DNA of 64,000 nucleotides. Source: Vibrio sp. BS-M-Sm-2. Lineage in GTDB: Bacteria; Pseudomonadota; Gammaproteobacteria; Enterobacterales; Vibrionaceae. The stretch's first letter is position 1; each line of letters starts with the position of its first letter. The stretch covers positions 1,054,001 to 1,118,000 of the forward strand of contig NZ_CP167894.1 in NCBI RefSeq assembly GCF_041504345.1, read 5' to 3'. The notes under the pieces were generated by a model. The model was not told where the DNA came from. It saw nothing but the letters and a program-made list of their open reading frames with translations, and ran no database searches. The position numbers and the translations under genes were made by a program. Positions 20,440 through 27,498 of this stretch are shown piece by piece.

Positions 20440-20527
20440 ACCAGCCAAAGGTTTGTTCTAAGTAAAACCTAAGCTTGTTGTCTAGCTAACCTAATGAGTA
20501 AGTTCATGATTTACTCATTAGTGAACC

Positions 20528-20553
20528 AAAAGCCGCCATGTGCGGCTTTTGTT
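20528..20553 (+). terminator. Terminator after dacA
   Basis: The stem AAAAGCCGC / GCGGCTTTT (20528-20536 with 20542-20550) has loop CATGT and is followed by a short T-rich tail. Flanking A and T runs make it look bidirectional. Confidence 0.85.
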
Positions 20554-20674
20554 GATCTTGAGTTCGGTGATATTTACACGTAATATTCCGCCTTATTACT
20601 CGTGTCTGTTGACCGAATACGCTTTTTATCGACATTTCGCCAATTTGCGAGAGTCTAGCCTTTTGGAGCTAATC

Positions 20675-20950
20675 ATGAACATCAATTCTGATGCAAAACT
20701 AAAAGACCTCTTAGAGTTCCCTTGTTCATTCACTTACAAAGTAATGGGCCACGCTAAGCCAGAACTGACTGAGCTAGTGCTAGAAGTGATCCAGCGCCAC
20801 GCTCCTGGTGACTACAGCCCAACGCTAAAACCGAGTGCGAAAGGTAACTACCACTCTATTTCTATCAATATTACTGCGACTTCAATTGAACAAGTAGAAA
20901 CTCTTTATAAAGAACTGGGCGAGATCGAAATCGTTCGTATGGTTCTGTAG
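20675..20950 (+). CDS. ybeD: YbeD/DUF493 family protein
   Basis: This 91-aa small alpha/beta protein of the DUF493 (YbeD) family has [27 protein letters not shown] and the [27 protein letters not shown] core. Its biochemical role is unknown, though it always lies beside the lipoylation genes, as here before lipB. The start is ATG 20675 with GGAG 6 nt upstream. An open frame extends upstream to 20540 but runs through the dacA terminator and is not coding. Confidence 0.93.
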   Translation: MNINSDAKLKDLLEFPCSFTYKVMGHAKPELTELVLEVIQRHAPGDYSPTLKPSAKGNYHSISINITATSIEQVETLYKELGEIEIVRMVL

Positions 20951-20966
20951 TCTTTGATTACGCATG

Positions 20967-20998
20967 AAAAACAGCGGCTTATTGCCGCTGTTTTTGTT
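20967..20998 (+). terminator. Terminator after ybeD
   Basis: The 12-bp stem AAAACAGCGGC / GCCGCTGTTTT (20967-20978 with 20984-20995) has loop TTATT and a T tail. Confidence 0.92.
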
Positions 20999-21145
20999 TA
21001 AAGCACAGTATCGACACCAAATTCATTCAACTTAATTTTAAATAAATACAAAGAAAGTTGAAAAACCTTGCAGTCCGTCTGTAGTTAGAATCATGTTTCG
21101 CGTTTATAATGCGTTCACTTTATTAATCCTTGAGGGAGTGCCGCT

Positions 21146-21805
21146 TTGCAAAATAAGCTAATCGTAAAAAAATTAGGCCGTCAGGATTATGAACCTGTAT
21201 GGAAAGCCATGCATAAGTTCACAGACGAACGCACGGAAGAAGACGTAGACCAAGTTTGGTTGGTTGAACACAACCCTGTCTTCACTCAAGGACAAGCAGG
21301 CAAAGCTGAGCATGTTTTAAATGCCGGTGATATCCCTGTGATACAAAGTGACCGCGGCGGCCAAGTGACTTATCACGGCCCAGGTCAGTTAGTTGCTTAC
21401 TTTCTGATTAACATTCGCCGCAAGAAATTCGGAGTGCGTGATTTGGTTACTCATATCGAGAACCTCGTAATCAATACTCTGAAAGCTTACAATATAGATT
21501 CAGCTGCCCGACCTGACGCTCCTGGTGTTTATGTCGATGGCAAGAAAATCTGTTCACTCGGATTACGTATTCGACGTGGCTGCTCGTTCCACGGGCTAGC
21601 ACTCAACGTCGATATGGACCTGTCTCCATTCCTACGTATTAACCCATGTGGTTATCAAGGTATGGAAATGGCACAGGTCAGCCAACTTGGCGGACCAAGT
21701 GAACTAGAAAACGTTGAACAACAGTTAATACAAGAGCTCGTAGAGCTACTCGGCTATGACCAAGTAGACATTCAAGCCACCAGTAACATTACAGCAGAAG
21801 CATAA
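21146..21805 (+). CDS. lipB: Octanoyl-[acyl-carrier-protein]:protein N-octanoyltransferase
   Basis: This 219-aa enzyme transfers octanoate from ACP to lipoyl domains. Catalytic C168 ([11 protein letters not shown]) and K134 ([13 protein letters not shown]) are present, with the [12 protein letters not shown] substrate loop at about 70-81. It starts with TTG at 21146, 7 nt after GAGGGAG; the E. coli gene also starts with TTG. lipA begins 4 nt after its stop, so the pair forms an operon. Confidence 0.97.
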   Translation: MQNKLIVKKLGRQDYEPVWKAMHKFTDERTEEDVDQVWLVEHNPVFTQGQAGKAEHVLNAGDIPVIQSDRGGQVTYHGPGQLVAYFLINIRRKKFGVRDLVTHIENLVINTLKAYNIDSAARPDAPGVYVDGKKICSLGLRIRRGCSFHGLALNVDMDLSPFLRINPCGYQGMEMAQVSQLGGPSELENVEQQLIQELVELLGYDQVDIQATSNITAEA

Positions 21806-21809
21806 AATC

Positions 21810-22775
21810 ATGAGCAAACCAATCCAAATGGAAAAAGGCGTTAAATATCGTGACGCTGACAAAATGGCATTAATTCCCGTAAAGAATATGCCTGCTGAAC
21901 AGAAAGAAGTTCTACGTAAGCCTGAATGGATGAAGATTAAACTTCCTTCAGACAGCCATCGTATTCAAGAAATCAAATCAGCAATGCGCAAAAACAACCT
22001 GCACTCAGTTTGTGAAGAAGCGTCTTGCCCTAACCTAGCCGAGTGTTTCAATCACGGTACGGCAACGTTTATGATTCTTGGCGCTATCTGTACTCGTCGC
22101 TGCCCGTTCTGTGATGTTGCCCATGGTCGTCCTGTTGCTCCTGAAGCAGAAGAGCCGAAGAAACTGGCTAAGACGATTAAAGACATGAAACTGAAGTACG
22201 TAGTAATCACTTCAGTTGACCGTGATGACTTGCGTGACGGCGGTGCTCAGCACTTTGCTGACTGTAACCGTGAGATTCGCGAACTAAACCCACATATTCG
22301 TATCGAAACACTGGTTCCAGACTTCCGCGGTCGTATGGATGTTGCGCTTGATCTAATGAAAGACAACCCGCCAGATGTTTTCAACCACAACCTAGAGACA
22401 GCGCCACGTCTATACCGTAAAGCGCGTCCAGGTGCGAACTACAAGTGGTCTCTTGATCTACTGAAGAAATTCAAAGAGCAGCACCCTGATATTCCAACAA
22501 AATCAGGTGTGATGATGGGTCTTGGTGAGACGAAAGAAGAGATCGTTCAAGTACTGAAAGACCTTCGCGAACATGGTGTGACTATGCTGACACTAGGCCA
22601 ATACCTAGCACCAAGCCGCCACCACTTACCAGTAGAACGCTACGTGCCGCCTTCTGAGTTCGATGAGCTGAAAGAGATTGCTCTAGAGCTTGGCTTCACT
22701 CACGCAGCTTGTGGTCCATTTGTACGTTCTTCTTACCATGCAGACTTACAAGCTCAAGGTATGGAAATTAAGTAA
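21810..22775 (+). CDS. lipA: Lipoyl synthase (radical SAM)
   Basis: This 321-aa radical-SAM enzyme inserts two sulfurs into protein-bound octanoyl groups. Both iron-sulfur cluster sites are complete: the auxiliary cluster C68, C73 and C79 ([12 protein letters not shown]) and the radical-SAM C94, C98 and C101 (CTRRCPFC). The conserved [19 protein letters not shown] lies near the C terminus. It is followed by a strong terminator and then by the IS insertion, which does not touch the gene. Confidence 0.98.
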   Translation: MSKPIQMEKGVKYRDADKMALIPVKNMPAEQKEVLRKPEWMKIKLPSDSHRIQEIKSAMRKNNLHSVCEEASCPNLAECFNHGTATFMILGAICTRRCPFCDVAHGRPVAPEAEEPKKLAKTIKDMKLKYVVITSVDRDDLRDGGAQHFADCNREIRELNPHIRIETLVPDFRGRMDVALDLMKDNPPDVFNHNLETAPRLYRKARPGANYKWSLDLLKKFKEQHPDIPTKSGVMMGLGETKEEIVQVLKDLREHGVTMLTLGQYLAPSRHHLPVERYVPPSEFDELKEIALELGFTHAACGPFVRSSYHADLQAQGMEIK

Positions 22776-22801
22776 GCCATTACTTAACTCCCCTCTATTT
22801 G

Positions 22802-22833
22802 AAAGGCGCATCCCCTCAGGTATGCGCCTTTTT
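22802..22833 (+). terminator. Terminator after lipA
   Basis: The stem AAAGGCGCAT / ATGCGCCTTT (22802-22811 with 22822-22831) has a 10-nt loop and a T tail. It ends lipBA transcription before the IS. Confidence 0.92.
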
Positions 22834-22876
22834 AGTATCGACAAACTGTCACGTTACATCGCCATCATTCAGATAC

Positions 22877-22890
22877 AACAAAGCCGCTCT
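22877..22890. terminator. Left arm of a terminator hairpin split by the IS
   Basis: AACAAAGCCGCTCT here is the exact reverse complement of AGAGCGGCTTTGTT at 24323-24336. Removing the IS and one ATG copy would rejoin a perfect 14-bp stem with a 3-nt ATG loop. Before insertion this was a bidirectional terminator between lipA and the convergent NSS transporter gene. Confidence 0.9.
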
Positions 22891-22893
22891 ATG
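22891..22893. repeat. 3-bp target-site duplication, left copy (ATG)
   Basis: ATG directly precedes the IS left end and recurs directly after its right end at 24320-24322. Three bp is the usual duplication size of IS3-family elements. Confidence 0.88.
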
Positions 22894-22919
22894 TGAACTG
22901 ACCCCCAATAGTTGGACAC
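22894..22919 (+). repeat. IS left terminal inverted repeat (IRL)
   Basis: TGAACTGACCCC at the left end, with AGTTGGACA further in, mirrors the right end. The imperfect bases are at positions 5, 13, 14, 16 and 26 of the repeat. Confidence 0.92.
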
Positions 22920-22939
22920 CAATTATTGGGGGTCTTTTT
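22901..22939 (+). promoter_or_regulatory. IS left-end hairpin covering the orfA ribosome-binding site
   Basis: ACCCCCAATAGTTGG pairs with CCAATTATTGGGGGT (22901-22915 with 22919-22933) as a 15-bp stem with one G-T pair and loop ACA, followed by TCTTTTT and then the orfA ATG at 22940. In RNA reading in from outside, the GGGGGT ribosome-binding site would be locked in the stem, and the hairpin plus T tract also looks like a terminator. RNA started inside the element would escape the block. Confidence 0.75.
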
Positions 22940-23449
22940 ATGTCCAAATATAGCCGAGAGCTAAAATGTATCATTGCTAAGCAATACTTAGATGGCACGT
23001 CATCTCTCTACTTAGCAAAACAATATTCAATTTCTTCAAGACAGATACGGTATTGGGCTCAAGTCTTTGCCATCCATGGTACTGATTCATTTTTACCAAC
23101 TAACCATGCGGCTACTGCTCAGACAAAACGAAAAGCATTGAATTTAATGTGGACGAATGAATGGTCTCTCACGCACACTAGCGCAGTATTAAACCTCTCA
23201 TCCCCTGGGATACTCTCAGTCTGGCTCAAACGATTTAATGAGCTCGGTATCAAAGGGCTCAAAATGCGCCAGAAAGGAAGACCCTCAATGAAACAGCAAC
23301 CTCAACGTACCACTAAGCCTGATAATGAAATGACGCTTGAGGAGCTAAAAGAGGAGTTGGTTTACTTACGAACCGAGAATGCCGTTCTAAAAAAGTTGGA
23401 AGAGTTGGAGCAGGAAAAAAACCGTCGAACAAAGAAAAAGCGGTCATAG
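22940..23449 (+). CDS. IS3-family transposase OrfA (HTH protein)
   Basis: This 169-aa protein has helix-turn-helix segments (YLDGTSSLYLAKQYSISSRQIRYW and a second HTH near residues 60-105). Its C-terminal leucine-rich coiled coil (EELKEELVYLRTENAVLKKLEELEQEK) serves for multimerisation. The start is ATG 22940, inside the element; the open frame extends upstream to 22799 but lies outside the IS and through its end. It binds the terminal repeats. The frameshift site near its end fuses it to OrfB. Confidence 0.92.
   Translation: MSKYSRELKCIIAKQYLDGTSSLYLAKQYSISSRQIRYWAQVFAIHGTDSFLPTNHAATAQTKRKALNLMWTNEWSLTHTSAVLNLSSPGILSVWLKRFNELGIKGLKMRQKGRPSMKQQPQRTTKPDNEMTLEELKEELVYLRTENAVLKKLEELEQEKNRRTKKKRS
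23416..23422 (+). promoter_or_regulatory. Probable -1 programmed frameshift site (A AAA AAC)
   Basis: The heptamer lies in the OrfA zero frame as gaA AAA AAC. Slipping back one base leads through KKPSNKEKAVIALTLKGKYPLKHLL directly into the OrfB frame, without a stop. IS3-family elements make their active transposase this way; the exact slip site here is inferred. Confidence 0.7.
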
Positions 23450-23475
23450 CTCTAACTCTTAAAGGCAAGTACCCG

Positions 23476-24288
23476 TTGAAGCACTTACTGCACACTCTAC
23501 AGCTGGCAAAAAGTGTCTTTTATTATCAGGCTCAAACGAGCAAGCGCCCAAATAGCTACGAACGTGAGCTGCGGTTGATAAAGTCAATTTATCATGAGCA
23601 TAAGGGCCGATACGGCTACCGCCGTATTCACTTGGAATTAAAAAATCAGGGGTTCGTGCTTAACCACAAAACGGTTCAAAGGCTTATGGCTCAGCTCAAC
23701 CTTAAATCGACGGTCAGGATTAAAAAGTATCGTTCATACCGAGGAGAGTCTGGAACAGCTGCTCCCAACGTGCTTGAAAGAGATTTTAGTGCGACTCAAC
23801 CCGACGAAAAGTGGGTAACTGATGTCACGGAGTTCAAAGTCAAAGAGCAGAAAGTATACTTGTCTCCCGTTGTCGACTTGTTTACTCAGGAAGTGGTTGC
23901 TTATAGAGTGGCCAAAAGTGCCTGCTTGCCGCTAGTCACGGATATGCTGACGGAAGCCATATCAAAGCTTAAACCCAACTCAAAGCCAATTATACATAGC
24001 GATCAAGGTTGGCAATATCGCCATCGACAGTATCAAAAAAAGGTAGCGGAGAGTGGGTTAACACAAAGCATGTCGAGAAAAGGTAACTGCTTGGATAATG
24101 CGGTTGCTGAAAACTTTTTTGCTTTACTCAAAACAGAGATGTATCACAACCAAAGCTTTGAAGATGCAGATGCTCTGATAGAGCAAATTAAAGAATACAT
24201 CGAGTACTACAATACCAAACGTATAAAAGTGAAACTAAAAGGCCTGACTCCGATAGAATATCGAACTCAGGCCTTGAAAGCCGCTTAA
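23476..24288 (+). CDS. IS3-family transposase OrfB (DDE integrase domain)
   Basis: This 270-aa catalytic part starts, by the nominal TTG, at 23476, but it is most likely made as an OrfAB fusion by -1 frameshifting; the frame is open back to the slippery site at 23416. It has an HTH_21 segment (YHEHKGRYGYRRIHLELKNQG) and the rve catalytic core. The DDE residues are visible as D in KWVTDVTEF, D in IIHSDQGWQY and E in NCLDNAVAENFFALLKTE. The stop is just inside the right repeat, and the gene looks intact. Confidence 0.93.
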   Translation: MKHLLHTLQLAKSVFYYQAQTSKRPNSYERELRLIKSIYHEHKGRYGYRRIHLELKNQGFVLNHKTVQRLMAQLNLKSTVRIKKYRSYRGESGTAAPNVLERDFSATQPDEKWVTDVTEFKVKEQKVYLSPVVDLFTQEVVAYRVAKSACLPLVTDMLTEAISKLKPNSKPIIHSDQGWQYRHRQYQKKVAESGLTQSMSRKGNCLDNAVAENFFALLKTEMYHNQSFEDADALIEQIKEYIEYYNTKRIKVKLKGLTPIEYRTQALKAA

Positions 24289-24293
24289 CAGAA

Positions 24294-24319
24294 ATGTCCA
24301 ACTTTACGGGGTCACTTCA
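24294..24319 (-). repeat. IS right terminal inverted repeat (IRR)
   Basis: The reverse complement begins TGAAGTGACCCC and ends AGTTGGACAT, matching IRL at 21 of 26 bases. Confidence 0.92.
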
Positions 24320-24322
24320 ATG
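24320..24322. repeat. 3-bp target-site duplication, right copy (ATG)
   Basis: ATG directly follows the right end of the IS, as at the left end. Confidence 0.88.
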
Positions 24323-24336
24323 AGAGCGGCTTTGTT
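24323..24336. terminator. Right arm of the terminator hairpin split by the IS
   Basis: AGAGCGGCTTTGTT complements 22877-22890 exactly. With the arms now about 1.4 kb apart, the terminator for the minus-strand transporter gene (stop at 24382) is very probably lost, so its transcripts should enter the IS antisense to the transposase genes. Confidence 0.88.
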
Positions 24337-24381
24337 AAATTAAGACGAGTGAACAATAGACAAATGGACAATAATGGCTAA

Positions 24382-25743
24382 TTAGCCGAAAGAAGCCCAG
24401 ATTACCGTTGCTACCAAGATTGGGCACACGAACTTCACATACATAGGCCAAACCTTACCAAACCAACCCAATTGGAAATCAGAGCAACCTTGCTCAAGCT
24501 CTTTCACTTTTGAAGCTCGGCTCCATACCCAGCCGCCGAACAAACAGAACATCAATGCGGCGATCGGTTGAAGGTACTGAGTTGCAATCGTCGCTACCAT
24601 GCCAAACATCGCAGCAAAGTTGTAAACAATCACCACACTAAACAGCGCGATAGCGCCACCAATCACCCAGCTTGTTGGCGTGCGTCTAGTATTAAAACGC
24701 TCACTCACTAACGCCACCGGGCCCTCTAGCATTGAGATCGAAGAAGTCAGCGCGGCAATGGTTAGCAACAAGAAGAAAACAATCGCGAAGATCTGACCAA
24801 GCACACCTAAACTATCAAACATCAAAGGCAGAACTGTAAACACCAGCGTGTCAGAACTTAACAGCGATCCATCTTCGGCGTAGATTTGAACACCTTTTTG
24901 CATCGCAACAAACATTGCAGGCATTACTACCAAACCAGCAATAAAAGCCACTGCAGTATCTACCAGCGTCACGTTCATCGCCATTTTTGGCAGGTTTTCT
25001 TTCTTACTTAAGTAAGAGCCATAAACCAACATTGAACAGCCACCAATCGTTAGCGAGAAGAAGCCTTGCCCCATCGCCGCTAGAATCAGCTTTCTATCCC
25101 ACACTTTCTCAAAGTCTGGAACTAGGTAATGTTTTAAGCCTTCTATCGCACCAGCTTGCGTCATGATGTAGACAAACAATAGGCCGAACAACACAAACAG
25201 TGCTGGCATCAAACGCGTCGACCACTTCTCGATGCCTTGCTTAACACCACCCTGTACAATCAGAATCGTCAGCACATAGAACGCGACGGTACCAAATACA
25301 TTACGCTCAACGCTGAAGCCTTTAAACCAATCAGCAGCAGCCTCTAAACCAATCAGATCAGCGACGGCGCCAATTAGGAAGCAGATTAACCAACCACCAA
25401 CAATACTATAAAACGCCAATACGGCACTTGGTACACTTAAGCCAATCCAACCGACAAACTCACCGACTTTTTTACCTAAAGGGTTTGCCGTCAACGAGCG
25501 CATGCTATCAACTGGATTTGCTTGGCCGTGACGACCGATCGCCATCTCAACCACTAGCATTGGGAAAGCAACCACAAAGATCATGATCAAATAGACCAAA
25601 AGGAAAGCACCGCCACCATTGCTGGCAACTTGAGTCGGGAACCCCCAAATATTACCTAAGCCAACCGCTGCACCAGCCGCTGCTAAAATAAAGCCTAAAC
25701 GAGAGCTAAAATGCTCTCTTGAAGAGGAAGATTGTTGGTCCAT
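24382..25743 (-). CDS. Sodium-dependent transporter, NSS (SNF) family
   Basis: This 453-aa inner-membrane protein has 11-12 predicted helices. The family signature is in the first helix: SRLGFILAAAGAAVGLGNIWGFP, with the unwound sodium/substrate site, followed by NGGGAFLLVYL. These transporters move amino acids or related compounds using a Na+ gradient, here likely supplied by the Na+-NQR encoded nearby (inference). The substrate cannot be told from sequence. The IS at 22894-24319 has split its terminator. Confidence 0.93.
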   Translation of the reverse strand: MDQQSSSSREHFSSRLGFILAAAGAAVGLGNIWGFPTQVASNGGGAFLLVYLIMIFVVAFPMLVVEMAIGRHGQANPVDSMRSLTANPLGKKVGEFVGWIGLSVPSAVLAFYSIVGGWLICFLIGAVADLIGLEAAADWFKGFSVERNVFGTVAFYVLTILIVQGGVKQGIEKWSTRLMPALFVLFGLLFVYIMTQAGAIEGLKHYLVPDFEKVWDRKLILAAMGQGFFSLTIGGCSMLVYGSYLSKKENLPKMAMNVTLVDTAVAFIAGLVVMPAMFVAMQKGVQIYAEDGSLLSSDTLVFTVLPLMFDSLGVLGQIFAIVFFLLLTIAALTSSISMLEGPVALVSERFNTRRTPTSWVIGGAIALFSVVIVYNFAAMFGMVATIATQYLQPIAALMFCLFGGWVWSRASKVKELEQGCSDFQLGWFGKVWPMYVKFVCPILVATVIWASFG

Positions 25744-25982
25744 ATCGCCCGCATTAAAAATCAGTGAACTAGTTGAGGAGTACAGTAATAAAAAGCAATG
25801 ATAGGTACAACCAATAAATGAACAATTATCTAATTTTTACAATCAATACGCTATTTAGAACCATAAAATTAACAAACGACCAGTCTTATCGTTCAATTAA
25901 AAGCAATAAAGCGAGGTGGCAGGCTTGAAAAGGAAATGGATTAAATTGAGATAAATACTCGCCGTGTGGCTACATTTGTACA

Positions 25983-26010
25983 AACAAAAAGAGCACCAAC
26001 CGATGCTCTT
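25983..26010 (-). terminator. Terminator of the DUF2884 gene
   Basis: The stem AAGAGCA / TGCTCTT (25989-25995 with 26004-26010) has A residues on its left side, giving a U tract on the minus strand just after the stop at 26033. Confidence 0.85.
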
Positions 26011-26032
26011 GCTATTCATAAGTCGATCCAGA

Positions 26033-26791
26033 TTAGATCGTGAAGACTTGATAGTCTTTTAGGTTCGGAATGATTTCATGCAACTCTTGCTCTTGTTCCG
26101 CCATCTCATCAAGAGAATCACAGAACTCGTTTGCTTCTTCTTGTACTTGTTGAGAGTGTTCTTTCATTCGCTCTTCAACTTTCAGCTTTAATTCAGCCAT
26201 ACTGTCAGCTAGTTCGGTAAGGTTTAGACCACCGTCTTGTTTCATTTTTTCTGACATCGCATTAAAAGCGCTAGAAATAAATTCTTGGTTAAAGATCTCT
26301 TTAGCCTTCTCGAAATCTTCAGACCAACCATTGGCCATCGAATCAAAGCTTTCTGCTGGTAGCACTAACTCGCCATCTTTATAGTAACGCGCTTCCAGCT
26401 CAGCAAAGTAGGTTTTCATTGATTCTTTTACATTATCAAATGACTCAGGTGAATCCAGACTAGCCGCAATATCATCAATCACGTCATTGGCTAACGCTAG
26501 GCTATCGCTCGCCATTTGTTTTGCGCGTGGTAAGTACTCACTCATGTTTTCGCGGTATTTCTCAATCGCCGCTTGTTGGTTGGCATCAAGCTCAACCTTC
26601 TCACCATGAATATAGAGATCGTTGTTGCCATCAAAAACGGCAGTATCGCCATTCACTTGATGGATTTCGACTTTTTGATCATCGATTCGTAATTCATTCT
26701 TCAAATCAACGCGACACTGAGCAGCAAAAGTTGGCAGGCTCACAACAGAGATTACCGCTGTTAATGATGCAATTAATACGCTTTTTTTCAT
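26033..26791 (-). CDS. DUF2884 (YggN-like) family periplasmic protein
   Basis: This 252-aa protein has a Sec signal peptide (cleavage after SLPTFA, residue about 23). The mature part begins QCRVDLKNELRIDDQKVEIHQVNG and continues as long charged helices, with EEANEFCDSLDEMAEQEQELHEIIPNLKDYQVFTI at the C terminus. This fits the DUF2884/YggN family of unknown function. The two cysteines of the mature protein could form a disulfide. A clear terminator follows, and the gene looks monocistronic. Confidence 0.85.
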   Translation of the reverse strand: MKKSVLIASLTAVISVVSLPTFAAQCRVDLKNELRIDDQKVEIHQVNGDTAVFDGNNDLYIHGEKVELDANQQAAIEKYRENMSEYLPRAKQMASDSLALANDVIDDIAASLDSPESFDNVKESMKTYFAELEARYYKDGELVLPAESFDSMANGWSEDFEKAKEIFNQEFISSAFNAMSEKMKQDGGLNLTELADSMAELKLKVEERMKEHSQQVQEEANEFCDSLDEMAEQEQELHEIIPNLKDYQVFTI

Positions 26792-26879
26792 AACATCCTC
26801 TCATCAATCTGACAAATTACTATACCTTGGGTTTATACTTCTTTGTCAGAGCAACGTCTTATATTCCTTAGCCAATTAT

Positions 26880-27353
26880 TCAGTCAACCGATATCACTTC
26901 GTAGCAAAACTGTTTATCAGCAACTTTAAATTCAATTTCATCACCGACTTCTTTACCCATTAACGCCTGACCAAAAGGTGCATTTGCCGTCACGATAGCT
27001 ACTTCATTATCATTCCACGTGACAGACAGCCCCCCAACTCTCGGCCCCATAAAGAAGTGTTTATATTTATCTCGCTCGTCAATGACCACAACATAGCTGC
27101 TCACCGTAATCTTCTCACTATCACGCAGCACTAAGTTACGATAACACTGAATATCGTCCTCACACTCTTGCACCCTCACCGCTTGACCATGGGCAAGATA
27201 TGAAGCTTCTAGCGCCAATGTATCGTACTTATGTTCAGGCACTGTCTCTTCATCTGTCGCAGCGTCAATCGCGCATTGAGTGGCAGATTGTGCGATACGT
27301 AATCGGGATTCGAGTTGCTCTATAATTATTTGGCGAAGCTCAGACTTATTCAT
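26880..27353 (-). CDS. GreA/GreB-family elongation factor-like protein
   Basis: This 157-aa protein ends in the Gre C-terminal domain signature (NAPFGQALMGKEVGDEIEFKV). The N-terminal half is helical with an acidic stretch (ATDEETVPEHKYDTLALEASYLAHGQ) where Gre factors carry their coiled-coil tip. It is as long as GreA but diverged, so it is probably a secondary-channel RNA polymerase factor rather than the main GreA or GreB. It is divergent to the recQ-like gene. Confidence 0.82.
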   Translation of the reverse strand: MNKSELRQIIIEQLESRLRIAQSATQCAIDAATDEETVPEHKYDTLALEASYLAHGQAVRVQECEDDIQCYRNLVLRDSEKITVSSYVVVIDERDKYKHFFMGPRVGGLSVTWNDNEVAIVTANAPFGQALMGKEVGDEIEFKVADKQFCYEVISVD

Positions 27354-27498
27354 ACTATTGGGGTGCTTTTCTATAGGAGCTACAGAATAGAATTAGGTAC
27401 AATCAGGTGCAAGACATTTGATTCATCAAGCGACGCTATCATGAATAGGCGCCCGCTTTAGCATCAATACGACACTTAATAACTCAGGTAGAACATAA

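Larger units (their letters stand above)
22894..24319 (+). mobile_element. Complete IS3-family insertion sequence (IS150-like), 1426 bp
   Basis: The element begins TGAACTGACCCC and ends GGGGTCACTTCA. Its 26-bp terminal inverted repeats match at 21 of 26 positions. It carries two overlapping-frame transposase ORFs (orfA, and orfB in the -1 frame) and is flanked by a 3-bp ATG duplication. All parts look intact, so it may be active. I cannot name the IS without a database search. Confidence 0.95.

Noticed and set aside
20540..20674. Upstream extension of ybeD
   Set aside because: It begins inside the dacA terminator; ATG 20675 has the ribosome-binding site and the family start.
22690..22896. 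Open frame overlapping the lipA end in another frame
   Set aside because: It overlaps lipA, the terminator and the IS end, and shows no protein-like features.
22799..22939. Upstream extension of the orfA frame
   Set aside because: The extension lies outside the IS and crosses its left repeat; the native start must be inside, at 22940.
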